From Glycomyces harbinensis (GTDB lineage: Bacteria > Actinomycetota > Actinomycetes > Mycobacteriales > Micromonosporaceae): DNA of 64,000 bases. A model generated the notes under the pieces. It saw only the letters and a list, made by a program, of their open reading frames with translations, was not told where the DNA came from and searched no databases. Location of the stretch: NCBI RefSeq assembly GCF_900101745.1, contig NZ_FNAD01000009.1, positions 1-64,000 of the forward strand, read 5' to 3'. The translations under genes and the position numbers were made by a program. This document shows, piece after piece, positions 8,471 to 16,186 of the stretch (positions within the stretch are counted from its first letter, which is position 1; each line of letters begins with the position of its first letter).

Positions 8471-9456
8471 CAGCGGTTCCCCCCTGCGTTGGTGAGCGAC
8501 CCCTGGAGGTCGCGGTTGAGGACGAAGCGCTGGTAGAGCAGCGCGAACACGAGGCTGATGAGGAACATCGCGATCGACAGCGCCGAGGCGTAGCCGATCT
8601 GGTTGCGCTGGAAGCCCTGCTCGTACATGGTGATCGCGAGGGTCTCGGAGGCGTGGAACGGACCGCCGCCGGTGAGCACGTACACCAGGTCGAACAGCTG
8701 GACGGAGCCGATGATGGACAGGAACACGATCATCCGCACGGTCGGGCCCATGAGCGGCAGGGTGATGCTGCGGAACGCCTGGGCCCCGGTGGCGCCGTCG
8801 ATGGCGGCGGCCTCGTACAGCTCGTCGGGGATGTTCTGGCGCCCGGCCAGGAACAGGATCATGTGGAAGCCGAAGAACTTCCAGGTGAGGATGCCGAAGA
8901 TGACGAACATGACGATGTTGCGGTCCGACAGCCAGCCGATGTGGGTGTCGATGCCGACGGTCGCCAGGAGCGAGTCGGCGAAGCCGCGGTTGGGCGAGAG
9001 CACCAGGCGGAACAGGACGGCCGTGACCGCCTCGGTGAGGACGTACGGCACGAAGAACAGCAGCCGGAACGCGGTGCGCCCGGGGAAGCGCTGGTGCAGC
9101 AGCATCGCGAGCCCGAACGAGAGGGGCAGCTGGACCGCCAGGGACAGGACCACGATGAGGCCCAGGCGCCACAGGTCGCCGAGGAACACCTCGTCCTGGA
9201 GCAGGTTCCGGAAGTTCTCCAGGCCGACGAAGTCGGTCGGCACGCCGCCGAGGCCGTTCCAACGGAAGAACGCGACGTACGCGGCGAACAGCACCGGGAC
9301 GATCACGAACAGCAGGAACAGCATCAGGCCGGGGGCGATGAACGTCGCGAGGGTCCCCGCGCCGGGGCGCCCGGACCGCCGGCGCGGGCTGGTGCCCGCG
9401 CGGCGGTCCGAGCGCCCCGTCACCGGGGAGGCCCCAGGGGACTCCTTGAGTGTCAC
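8470..9456 (-). CDS. Carbohydrate ABC transporter permease, MalF type
   Basis: 328 residues with an Arg-rich cytoplasmic N-terminus and about six helices. The coupling EAA motif reads YEAAAIDGATGAQAFRSITL near 225-245. It forms the translocation channel with the next permease. The GTG start at 9456 overlaps the stop of the binding-protein gene by 4 nt (GTGA). It is the second gene of a three-gene operon. Confidence 0.93.
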   Translation of the reverse strand: MTLKESPGASPVTGRSDRRAGTSPRRRSGRPGAGTLATFIAPGLMLFLLFVIVPVLFAAYVAFFRWNGLGGVPTDFVGLENFRNLLQDEVFLGDLWRLGLIVVLSLAVQLPLSFGLAMLLHQRFPGRTAFRLLFFVPYVLTEAVTAVLFRLVLSPNRGFADSLLATVGIDTHIGWLSDRNIVMFVIFGILTWKFFGFHMILFLAGRQNIPDELYEAAAIDGATGAQAFRSITLPLMGPTVRMIVFLSIIGSVQLFDLVYVLTGGGPFHASETLAITMYEQGFQRNQIGYASALSIAMFLISLVFALLYQRFVLNRDLQGSLTNAGGNR

Positions 9457-10733
9457 GCCTCGGCCGCCCAGGCGTCGTTGACCATCGTCACGAAGTCCTC
9501 AGGGGTGACCTGGCCGAGGAGGAGCCCCTCGGTCGCGTCGTTGATGACGCCGCCGATGGCCGGCGGGTACGCCTGGTCGAGGTAGAGCTGCGTCCCGGTG
9601 GCGGTGGCGAGCGCGTCGACGACCTTCTGGGTGTCCTCGTTCATCTCGGGCGCGACCGACGCGGGGTCGGCGGCCACCGGGGTCAGGTTGCCCTCGGTGA
9701 TGGCGCGGGAGTAGTTCTCGGGCTCCATGAAGTTGCACAGGAAGTCGAGCGCCTCGTCGGGGGCGTCGGCCGCGACCGCGTAGCCGTTGCCGCCGCCGAG
9801 CCACTCGGTGGTGGTGCCGGCGCCGCCCGTGACCGTCGGGAAGGGGAAGAACCCGAGGTTCTCGGGTCCCTCGGTGCCGGAGTTGTCGCGCTGGGCCTGG
9901 GGGGCCCACTGGCCCATCAGCTCCATCGCGGCCAGGCCTTCGCCCATGACCGCGGACTGGCCGTCGGCCTCGCCGTAGACGGCGGATTCGAAGCCGGGCT
10001 GGAACGGTTCCATCGCGGCGAGTTCGGCGACCATCTCGCCGGCCTGGATGAAGCCCTCGTCGGAGAAGTCTCCGGCTTCGGCCGCGGCCTCGAGGCCGTC
10101 GAGGCCGACGGTGCGCATCGCGAGGTAGGTCCAGTAGTAGTGGCCGGGCCACTTGTCGGCGCCGGCGAGGGCGATCGGCGCGATGTCGGCGTCCTTGAGT
10201 GCCTGGACGGCGGTGAGGAACTCGTCCCAGGTGGCCGGGGGCGCGTCGATGCCGGCCTGGGCGAAGAGGTCCATGTTGTACCAGAATCCGACGACGCCGG
10301 CGTCGAACGGCATGCCGTAGAGCTTGCCGTCGATCGTGTAGGGCTCGAGGGCGATCGGGTTGATCTGGTCGATGCAGTCGAGCTTGCCGGTGAGGTCCTG
10401 CACGAGGCCGGCCTCGACCTGCTCGGCGAGGACGCCGCCGCCCCAGGTGTGGAAGATGTCGGGCACGTCGCCGGACTGCGAGGCGGTTCCCATGCGGTCC
10501 TTGAACGCCTGGTTCTCGATGGCCTGCACGTCGATGGTGAGGTCGTTGTCCGCGCTGAAGTCGTCGGCGAACTCCTGCCACGTGGACATGAGCGGGTCCT
10601 GGTTCTGGATGTGCCACCAGGTGATGTCGGCGTCGCTCTCGCCGCTGTCGCCGCACGCGGCGGCGGTCAGCGCGAGAGAGGCGGCGGCGCCGGCGGCGAG
10701 GGCCGCCCGGAGTCGCCTCAAGGGTTTGCGCAT
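9453..10733 (-). CDS. Sugar ABC transporter substrate-binding lipoprotein
   Basis: 426 residues, family-1 extracellular solute-binding protein. The signal peptide ends in a lipobox LTAAAC with Cys near residue 27, followed by GDSGESDADITWW. The fold signature includes GKLYGMPFDAGVVGFWYN (substrate cleft) and AAMELMGQWAP. The ATG at 10733 was chosen because a lipoprotein signal starts there and AAAGGA lies just upstream; the frame extends farther 5' but that part is non-coding promoter DNA. First gene of the importer operon. Promoter boxes hint at xylo-oligosaccharide or another plant-derived sugar, as inference only. Confidence 0.92.
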   Translation of the reverse strand: MRKPLRRLRAALAAGAAASLALTAAACGDSGESDADITWWHIQNQDPLMSTWQEFADDFSADNDLTIDVQAIENQAFKDRMGTASQSGDVPDIFHTWGGGVLAEQVEAGLVQDLTGKLDCIDQINPIALEPYTIDGKLYGMPFDAGVVGFWYNMDLFAQAGIDAPPATWDEFLTAVQALKDADIAPIALAGADKWPGHYYWTYLAMRTVGLDGLEAAAEAGDFSDEGFIQAGEMVAELAAMEPFQPGFESAVYGEADGQSAVMGEGLAAMELMGQWAPQAQRDNSGTEGPENLGFFPFPTVTGGAGTTTEWLGGGNGYAVAADAPDEALDFLCNFMEPENYSRAITEGNLTPVAADPASVAPEMNEDTQKVVDALATATGTQLYLDQAYPPAIGGVINDATEGLLLGQVTPEDFVTMVNDAWAAEA

Positions 10734-10831
10734 CGGAGTCGTCCTTTCGAGGGATGCGTGGTCCGGTAGGAGTCGGGGGCGCCGCCGCCGTTCGCCGGGC
10801 GCGAGGTTCGCCCGGGTACGGCAACGCCACC

Positions 10832-10862
10832 GAAACTTTCGGAACAAGTATCGGAAACTTTC
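10832..10862 (-). promoter_or_regulatory. Tandem LacI-type operator boxes
   Basis: Two copies of the palindrome GAAACTTTC (10832-10840 and 10854-10862) with centres 22 bp apart, each flanked by CG. CGAAAnTTTCG-like boxes are typical of LacI-family sugar repressors in actinomycetes, notably those of xylan and xyloside genes. They lie just downstream of the predicted -10, so binding would repress the importer. No lacI gene is in this window. Confidence 0.65.
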
Positions 10863-10871
10863 GATGCGGTC

Positions 10872-10900
10872 ATAGTACCTGCGACGCCGACGAATGTGAA
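10872..10900 (-). promoter_or_regulatory. Predicted sigma-70-type promoter of the sugar operon
   Basis: On the minus strand TTCACA (10895-10900), 17-bp spacer, TACTAT (10872-10877). Both hexamers are close to consensus and spacing is ideal. A start near 10865 would place both GAAACTTTC boxes in the initially transcribed region. Confidence 0.6.
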
Positions 10901-10999
10901 GAGGGTCTCTCCGCGGCACCCCGGCGGTCAAGCGATCGACGTATCCATGCAGGTCGATGCCAATTCCGGGGGTTTGAAAAAGGGTCCCGAAACGGCGAA

Positions 11000-11027
11000 A
11001 CGGCCGCCCCGGAGCCGGGACGGCCGT
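11000..11027 (-). terminator. Terminator after tRNA-Gly
   Basis: 13-bp stem with one mismatch (11000-11012 with 11015-11027, ACGGCCG core) downstream of the tRNA, followed on the minus strand by TTTCGCCGTTT, close to an intrinsic terminator. Confidence 0.6.
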
Positions 11028-11061
11028 GAAAATTGTTGCGGATCTGCGACGCTTCGCATCC

Positions 11062-11135
11062 TGGAGCGGGTGACGGGAATCGAACCCGCTTCTCAACCTT
11101 GGGAAGGTCGCATTCTACCAGTGAACTACACCCGC
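11062..11135 (-). tRNA. tRNA-Gly (anticodon CCC), CCA encoded
   Basis: Complete cloverleaf on the minus strand: acceptor GCGGGTG/CACCCGC, anticodon arm CGACC-TTCCCAA-GGTTG with anticodon CCC, T-arm GCGGG-TTCGATT-CCCGT, discriminator U and genomically encoded CCA at 11062-11064. It reads GGG glycine codons. A terminator-like hairpin follows. Confidence 0.95.
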
Positions 11136-11176
11136 GCGCTCTGACGAACAGAGCCGCACGAAGTATACAAGGCCGC

Positions 11177-11204
11177 CGCGGCGGGGCATTCCGGCCCCGC
11201 CGCG
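11177..11204 (-). terminator. Terminator of first serine protease gene
   Basis: 11-bp stem (11177-11187 with 11194-11204, GGCGGGGC core) with a 6-nt loop, seven bases past the protease stop on the minus strand. Confidence 0.65.
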
Positions 11205-11210
11205 CGGTCC

Positions 11211-12023
11211 CTACAGCGCGGCCAGGGCGGCCGTGATGTCGTCGTGCAGGAGCCCGACGTTCGCGTAGACGCCCGGGTTGCCGGCCTCGGCGCAGCCGTA
11301 GCCCCAGCTGACGATGCCGACCAGGACGCCGTCGGCGGACACGAGCGGGCCGCCCGAGTCGCCCTGGCAGGAGTCCACGCCGCCGTTGGCGAGGTCGCCC
11401 GCACACAGCATGGTGGCGTCGTCGAACTCGGCGCCGTAGGCCCCGTCGCACTCGCCGTCGGTGACGTAGGGGACGTCGACGTAGAGCAGGTCCTGCGAGG
11501 TCGAGCCGGACTCGGTGGTGCCCCAGCCGGCGACGGTCAGGGTGCCCCAGTCCTTGGTGTCGGCGTCGGCCAGCGGCAGAGTCTCGGCCCCGGTGATCGG
11601 CTCGGCGAGCCGGATGAGCGACCAGTCGTTGACCATGGTCGAGCCGTCGAAGCCGTCGGCGACGACGATCTCGGCGACCTCGTAGACGTCGGTCTGGGTG
11701 ATGTCGGTGCCGCCGTGGCGGATGACCACGTCGGCGGCGGCGGTGCCCTCGGTGCAGTGGGCGGCGGTGAGGACGACGTCCTCGGCGATGAGCTGGCCGC
11801 CGCAGTAGTTGAACGACGGGTCGCCGGCGTCGGCGAGGGCGACGATCCAGGGGAACTGGCCCTCCTCGGCGGGCTGGCCGCCGATGATCTGGGCGTCGAA
11901 GCCGCCCTCGGGGGCGGCCTCTTCGGCGTTCGCGCCGGTGGTGCCGAGCGCCAGTGCCGCGGCGCCGAGGCCGACGGCGGCGAGGGCGCCGATACGGGTG
12001 AGGGTCTTTCTGCGGTTGTACAC
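11211..12023 (-). CDS. Secreted trypsin-like serine protease (S1)
   Basis: 270 residues. Sec signal peptide over about 1-34 (A-N-A cleavage), a short propeptide EEAAPEGGFDAQ, then the mature end IIGGQ as in trypsins. Catalytic triad: His in LTAAHC, Asp in VNDWSLIRL, Ser in DSCQGDSGGPL. The S1 pocket context VSWGYGCAEAGNPGVY has the chymotrypsin-fold disulphide and Gly. The GTG start at 12023 follows GGAAGGAA. It is a tandem paralogue of the next gene with the same propeptide junction. Secreted; probably a nutrient or developmental protease. Confidence 0.95.
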   Translation of the reverse strand: MYNRRKTLTRIGALAAVGLGAAALALGTTGANAEEAAPEGGFDAQIIGGQPAEEGQFPWIVALADAGDPSFNYCGGQLIAEDVVLTAAHCTEGTAAADVVIRHGGTDITQTDVYEVAEIVVADGFDGSTMVNDWSLIRLAEPITGAETLPLADADTKDWGTLTVAGWGTTESGSTSQDLLYVDVPYVTDGECDGAYGAEFDDATMLCAGDLANGGVDSCQGDSGGPLVSADGVLVGIVSWGYGCAEAGNPGVYANVGLLHDDITAALAAL

Positions 12024-12131
12024 GCGCGAGTTCCTTCCGTAAGGGTGGTGAGGAAGCGGCGATGTTGACTGCCTGCCGCCCCAGACCTTACGGGAAAAGC
12101 ACTCATATTTAAATAATCACGACGCAAGCGA

Positions 12132-12145
12132 TATTTCACTGAATA
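12132..12145 (-). promoter_or_regulatory. Shared protease promoter element, copy 1
   Basis: TATTTCACTGAATA followed by A-CGGC, 109 bp upstream of the protease start. The reverse complement of the same 14-mer lies at a similar distance upstream of the second protease (13242-13255). The conserved near-palindrome in otherwise different, AT-rich promoter regions suggests a common regulator. Confidence 0.5.
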
Positions 12146-12232
12146 ACGGCGAATCACCTTGTTGCGGACATCAATGAGGATGGACGTGGTGCAAACGTCC
12201 AATTCGGTCAACGGCACTGAGGACGGAGCGCG

Positions 12233-12268
12233 GCGGGGGCCGGGCGGGATCGGCCGCCCGGCCCCCGC
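12233..12268 (-). terminator. Terminator of second serine protease gene
   Basis: Perfect 15-bp stem (12233-12247 with 12254-12268, GCGGGGGCCGGGCGG) with a 6-nt loop, 37 bp past the second protease stop. No U-run. It separates the two protease units. Confidence 0.8.
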
Positions 12269-12305
12269 GGGAGCGTGTCGGACCGCCGCGAGGGCGGCCG
12301 CGCGG

Positions 12306-13139
12306 CTACTCCCAGCCCGCGAGGACCTCGTCGATCGCGTCGGCGAAGCCGGCGATCTCCGAGTACACGCCCGGGTTGCCGGCCTCGGCGCAGCCGTAGC
12401 CCCAGCTGACGATGCCCACGAGCACCTGCTCGTCGCCGGCGGGGGTCATGATCGGGCCGCCGGAGTCGCCCTGGCAGGAGTCCACGCCGCCGTTGGCGAG
12501 GTCGCCCGCGCACAGCATGGAGGCCGCGTCGACCTCGTCGGGGTAGGCCGCCTCGCAGTCGGCGTCGCTGACGAAGGGCACCTCGACCCATTCGGCGACG
12601 ACCGGGTACTCCTCCCCGGTGTCGCCCCAGCCGGCGACCTCCAGGACGTCGAGCTCGGCCGACTCGGCGCCGAGCGCGATCGGCTCGACGTCGACCGGTT
12701 CGGCGAGCTTGAGCAGCGCCCAGTCGTTCGCGAACGCGACCGGGTCGTTGTAGTCCTCGGCGACGTGCAGGTCGGCCACGGCGGTCTCCACGATCGCGTC
12801 CGACTCGAGGTCGACCGAACCCGAGAAGATCACGAGGTCCTCGGCGGTGGCGTCCTCGACGCAGTGCGCGGCGGTGAGCACGACGTCCTCGGCGATCACC
12901 GAGCCGCCGCAGAACTGGCGCTCCCAGGGGGTGCCCTCGCCGGGCGAGCCGAGGCCCACGAGCCAGGGGAACTGGCCCTCCTCGGCGGGCTGGCCGCCGA
13001 TGATCTGGGCCTCGAAGCCGCCCTCGGGGGTGTTGTCCTCCGCGTTGGCGGCGACGCCGGCCCACGCGATCGCGGCGGCGCCGACGCCGGCCGCGAGGCC
13101 CGCGCCGAGGCGGATCAGGTGCTTCCTATTCCTGTCCAC
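12306..13139 (-). CDS. Secreted trypsin-like serine protease (S1), tandem paralogue
   Basis: 277 residues from the GTG at 13139 (AAAGGA six bases upstream); a longer frame to 13205 would add a non-signal N-terminus. Signal peptide, then AEDNTPEGGFEAQ and the mature IIGGQPAEEGQFPW identical to the upstream paralogue. Triad: LTAAHC, ANDWALLKL, DSCQGDSGGP. It shares VGIVSWGYGCAEAGNPGVY with the other copy but differs in surface loops (for example the GTPWERQ loop). Tandem duplication followed by divergence of loops suggests different specificity. Confidence 0.95.
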   Translation of the reverse strand: MDRNRKHLIRLGAGLAAGVGAAAIAWAGVAANAEDNTPEGGFEAQIIGGQPAEEGQFPWLVGLGSPGEGTPWERQFCGGSVIAEDVVLTAAHCVEDATAEDLVIFSGSVDLESDAIVETAVADLHVAEDYNDPVAFANDWALLKLAEPVDVEPIALGAESAELDVLEVAGWGDTGEEYPVVAEWVEVPFVSDADCEAAYPDEVDAASMLCAGDLANGGVDSCQGDSGGPIMTPAGDEQVLVGIVSWGYGCAEAGNPGVYSEIAGFADAIDEVLAGWE

Positions 13140-13241
13140 TGTGAATCCTTTCGGGATGGATGTGCGGAACGGCCGATTTGGCCTTCCTAGACCGAAAGAC
13201 GCCATGTGCTGGATTGATGGTTGTGCGGGGGTATTGATGAG

Positions 13242-13255
13242 TATTCAGTGAAATA
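13242..13255 (-). promoter_or_regulatory. Shared protease promoter element, copy 2 (inverted)
   Basis: TATTCAGTGAAATA followed by G-CGGC: the exact reverse complement of the element upstream of the first protease, 103 bp ahead of the GTG at 13139. See also a related copy at 37545. Confidence 0.5.
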
Positions 13256-13332
13256 GCGGCAAACGTCTTCAATGCCAGTCGCGTGCGGCACGGGTTGACA
13301 GCCGGCCGCTCCTCTTGTAGGGCACGCGAAAA

Positions 13333-13359
13333 GGACCGGACGGCCCCGCCGTCCGGTCC
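13333..13359 (-). terminator. Terminator after GNAT gene
   Basis: 11-bp perfect stem GGACCGGACGG (13333-13343 with 13349-13359), 5-nt loop, 21 bp past the acetyltransferase stop. Confidence 0.75.
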
Positions 13360-13380
13360 GAAAGTGCTTGCGCCCCTGGA

Positions 13381-13866
13381 CTACGCGTCCGCGGACTGCT
13401 TCGAGCGCAGCTCCTTGCCCAGGTGGAGCGACCCTTCTTCCGACGCGTAGAACCCGAAGGGGGTCACCGGGACGTAGCCCAGGGCGCGGTACATCGCGAT
13501 CGCCTCGGGCTGCTCGGGCCCGGTCTCGAGGATGAGCCGCCTGCGCCCGGCCGCGGCCGCGGAGGCCTCCACCGCCGCCACCAGCCGCCGGGCCAGGCCC
13601 TGCCGGCGGGCGTGCTCGCGCACGTAGACGCGCTTCATCTCGGCGTCGTCCTCGTGCGTCCGCCAGCCGCCGCATCCCAGCGGCTCGCCCGACTCGTCGT
13701 AGGCCACCAGGAAGTCCCCGTTCGGCGGGTCGAAGTCGCCCGCCCCCAGGGCCGTCTCGTCGCCGCCGCCGTAGCGGCGCACGTACTCGGCCTGGATCTC
13801 GTCGCAGAGCGTCTGCGCCACAGGGCTGTCGAAGTGGGTGCGCGCAATCTGGATTTCCACGCCCAC
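13381..13866 (-). CDS. GNAT family N-acetyltransferase
   Basis: 161 residues with the GNAT core: strand EMKRVYVREHARRQGLARRL, with the acetyl-CoA loop RRQGLA, then a helix and LILETGPEQPEAIAMYRALGY. The C-terminal FGFYASEEGSLHLGKEL is common in this subfamily. Transfers acetyl from acetyl-CoA to an unknown small molecule or amine. The GTG at 13866 is preferred since the fold begins right after it; an in-frame ATG at 13911 would add 15 residues and the RBS does not decide between them. Confidence 0.85.
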   Translation of the reverse strand: MGVEIQIARTHFDSPVAQTLCDEIQAEYVRRYGGGDETALGAGDFDPPNGDFLVAYDESGEPLGCGGWRTHEDDAEMKRVYVREHARRQGLARRLVAAVEASAAAAGRRRLILETGPEQPEAIAMYRALGYVPVTPFGFYASEEGSLHLGKELRSKQSADA

Positions 13867-14367
13867 AACTTTCGCACAACCGATGGTCACGGTGCCAGAG
13901 CGCTGCATCACGCACGGCGGGGTCCGCGGCGCGCGAACCGGACCCGCCCCGTCGGGGGGACGGACCGGCGCGACCGTGATGCGGCGCCCAGTTCAGGACG
14001 GTTCGGTACCGTCCGAACAGATGAGGCCGGGGCGGCCCTTTCGTCGCCTCGGGTCGACCGAACGCACAGACTTCGCCCTTACCCGTCCGGCAGGCTCCTC
14101 CACGCCCGGTAGCGCCGCGCGGACCATTACGATCTTCACATCGGCGATGCTCGAATCGGGTCCGGCGCTCCGGGCACCCCATCGACGACGGTCGAAGTCC
14201 GGCGCCCTGATCCCCGCGCCGCTGCGACCGAACCGCTTGCGGGCGAGACGCTCCCTTCCGGCCACGGCAGGGCGCGCCCGCGCCCGAACGGGGTACTCCC
14301 GCTCCGGGTCCGTCTCGAATGCACGGCGACCCGGCCGCGATCCGGTAGGAAGGAGGCATTCGCCCAC
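13867..14367. other. Divergent intergenic region
   Basis: About 500 bp between the GNAT and phosphatase starts. One hairpin or palindrome, GGACGGT-tcggt-ACCGTCC, lies at 13996-14014. Open frames here have mixed third positions and no RBS, so none is called. Presumably it holds the two divergent promoters. Confidence 0.35.
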
Positions 14368-15471
14368 ATGCGCACGACGATGCGTCGCAGGCCCGCCATG
14401 GCCCGCGCTGACCGGTTGAACGGCTGGTCGGCACCTTCGGTGCGGTCGGCGTTCACCGCCGCCTTCGCCGTCGTGGTCGTCCTGGTCGGCCTGCGCCTGA
14501 CCGTGCGCGACGACTCGCACGCCGTCTCGTGGCTGGCCCTGCCTCCGCTGGTGGCCTCGGCGTTCCTGCCGTGGCGCTGGGTGGCCGGGGTCGGGCTGGC
14601 GAGCATGGCGGCCGCCTTCGGGTACCTGTGGATCCTGCACGACTTCGCCGTCTCCAGCGTGGCCGCCTACGGGGTGGACTTCCTGGTCGTGGCCGTGGCG
14701 GTGGTGATCTCGGCGGCGGTGGCGATCGTGCGCGAGCGCGACGACGAGCGGCTCAAGCGGCTGACGCAGCTGGCCTCGGTGGTGCAGCAGGCCATCCTGC
14801 GGCCGATCGGGGAGCGGCTGGGACCCTTCGACATCGCGGCCCGGTACGTCTCGGCGCGCTCGGGCGCGGAGATCGGCGGGGACCTGTACGAGGCCCTGGA
14901 CACCGACTTCGGGGTGCGGATCATCATCGGCGACGTGCGGGGCAAGGGCCTGGACGCGGTGCGGCTCTCCTCGACGGTGCTCGGCTCGTACCGGCACGTG
15001 GCGTTCGAGCGGGCCGACCAGCGGTGCATGATCACCGACCTCGACCACGCGGTGGCCCGCAACGCGGGCGACGAGGACTTCGTGACCGCGATCCTGCTCC
15101 AGGAGCGGGGCGGGACGCTCGAGATCGTCAACTGCGGGCATCCGCCGCCGATGCTGGTGCGCGACGGGGTGGCGACGTATCTGGAGCCCGAGTCGATGGC
15201 GCCGCCGCTGGGGCTCAACCCCACGCCGAGCGAGCTGACGCTGCGGCTCCAGCCGGGGGACCGGATCTTCCTGTACACGGACGGCCTGGCCGAGGCGCGC
15301 AAGGACGGGGAGTTCTTCCCGATCCGCGAGCGGGCCTGGAGCCTCATCGGGCACGGGAACGTGGGCGACGGCCTGGCCTCGCTTGAGTCGGCGCTGCGGC
15401 GCTGGGTCGGCGGCCCGCTGACCGACGACATCGCCCTGCTGCTCCTGGACTACCGGCCCGATTCAGACTGA
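14368..15471 (+). CDS. Membrane-anchored SpoIIE-type PP2C phosphatase
   Basis: 367 residues. Four predicted helices (about 30-120) are followed by a PP2C-like SpoIIE domain (about 140-365). Metal and catalytic motifs: EIGGDLYEAL, IIIGDVRGKGLDAVRL, VNCGHPPPMLV, LYTDGLAEARK and TDDIALLLL. Such RsbU-like enzymes dephosphorylate anti-anti-sigma (STAS) proteins. The ATG at 14368 follows GGAAGGAGG. A STAS protein is encoded at 58364, but partnership is speculative. There is no recognisable ligand-sensing domain besides the membrane part. Confidence 0.92.
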   Translation: MRTTMRRRPAMARADRLNGWSAPSVRSAFTAAFAVVVVLVGLRLTVRDDSHAVSWLALPPLVASAFLPWRWVAGVGLASMAAAFGYLWILHDFAVSSVAAYGVDFLVVAVAVVISAAVAIVRERDDERLKRLTQLASVVQQAILRPIGERLGPFDIAARYVSARSGAEIGGDLYEALDTDFGVRIIIGDVRGKGLDAVRLSSTVLGSYRHVAFERADQRCMITDLDHAVARNAGDEDFVTAILLQERGGTLEIVNCGHPPPMLVRDGVATYLEPESMAPPLGLNPTPSELTLRLQPGDRIFLYTDGLAEARKDGEFFPIRERAWSLIGHGNVGDGLASLESALRRWVGGPLTDDIALLLLDYRPDSD

Positions 15472-15556
15472 GGCCCGGACGCCGTCCGGTTCGTGCTAGT
15501 TCGTCATGCCGTCTGGGCCCGGTCGGGCCCGAAACCGCTGCGCCCGTGCTCATCCG

Positions 15557-15658
15557 TCATGCCGTGCGCCCGACGCGGCAGCGCCTGAGGGCGCGCAGCC
15601 GGGGAGCGGCGCGGCGGCGCTTGGTCAGGCGCACCGGCGGGAACCTGGGAACGCTCAC
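15557..15658 (-). CDS. Putative small basic peptide, coupled second gene
   Basis: GTG at 15658 overlaps the stop of the preceding 46-residue frame as GTGA; a GAGGGGG box lies upstream. It encodes 33 residues, very Arg-rich (VSVPRFPPVRLTKRRRAAPR start). The overlap, RBS and near-complete G/C third positions argue for translation; function unknown. It could be a spurious frame in GC-rich DNA. Confidence 0.35.
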   Translation of the reverse strand: MSVPRFPPVRLTKRRRAAPRLRALRRCRVGRTA

Positions 15659-15795
15659 GAGACGGCCCCCTCTGCGGGGGCGGCGGGCCCGGGCGCGCCG
15701 AAGACGCGCTGGAGCACGGGTCTGGCGCGGCGGTGGCGGCCGACGTAGGCGGGTCGGGCGCGGGCGGCGATGCGGTCGGCGACGGCTCGGATCAT
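15655..15795 (-). CDS. Putative small basic protein (46 aa)
   Basis: ATG at 15795, eight bases after AGGAG (CCAGGAG). 46 residues beginning MIRAVADRIAARARPAYVG, strongly basic N-terminal half that could form an amphipathic helix, then a Pro/Ala-rich tail. Third positions are almost all G or C, matching real genes here. It is convergent with the SpoIIE-type phosphatase. A second 33-residue frame is coupled by a GTGA overlap. No family recognised. Confidence 0.5.
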   Translation of the reverse strand: MIRAVADRIAARARPAYVGRHRRARPVLQRVFGAPGPAAPAEGAVS

Positions 15796-16186
15796 GGGGG
15801 CGACTCCTGGTGTGATCGCACAGGCGGTCTGTTTCCCGGTTCAACGAGGCACGGGTGCGCCGGTTACGGCGGTGCGGAGAAACCCCGGCCCGCTCACCCG
15901 ATCGATGGACGCGTCGCACGCGGGCGGACGTCGGAGGCGGCGATCGGACGCCGATGCCGGACCCCGGGCCCCGATGCCGGAGGCGGGTGCCGGACCCCCG
16001 GCGCACTTCGGCGAACGGGGTCCGCGCGCTGCCCGTTTTGCAGGCTAGAGTCGGTTACGGGCCTTTTCGCGGCTCGGCGGCGTGGCGGAAATCCGACACG
16101 CGCCCCGGCTCCTTGCGCGGGACGCTTGAGCTACCTACTGGCGGGTAATATGATGGTGGTTACCACCGAGTAATGGAGGACCCGCA
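15796..16186. other. Divergent intergenic region upstream of acyl-CoA dehydrogenase
   Basis: About 390 bp with no credible gene. It presumably contains the promoters of the small-peptide pair (leftward) and of the acyl-CoA dehydrogenase (rightward). Two palindromes lie in the last 50 bp and are listed separately. Confidence 0.35.
16136..16167 (+). promoter_or_regulatory. Possible operators upstream of acyl-CoA dehydrogenase
   Basis: Imperfect palindrome TACTGGCGGGTA (16136-16147), followed by TAATAT (16146-16151) that could be a -10, and a perfect palindrome GGTGGT-T-ACCACC (16155-16167) ending 19 bp before the ATG. Fatty-acid degradation genes are often controlled by TetR/FadR-type repressors at such sites; the assignment is inference. 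Confidence 0.4.

Noticed and set aside
7628-9262. 544-codon frame across both permease genes
   Set aside because: Its 5' half is an out-of-frame Arg/Pro-rich reading of the MalF-type permease; the true MalG-type gene starts at 8470.
13993-14121. Minus-strand frame ending near 13993
   Set aside because: Third positions are not GC-biased and there is no RBS or conserved motif.
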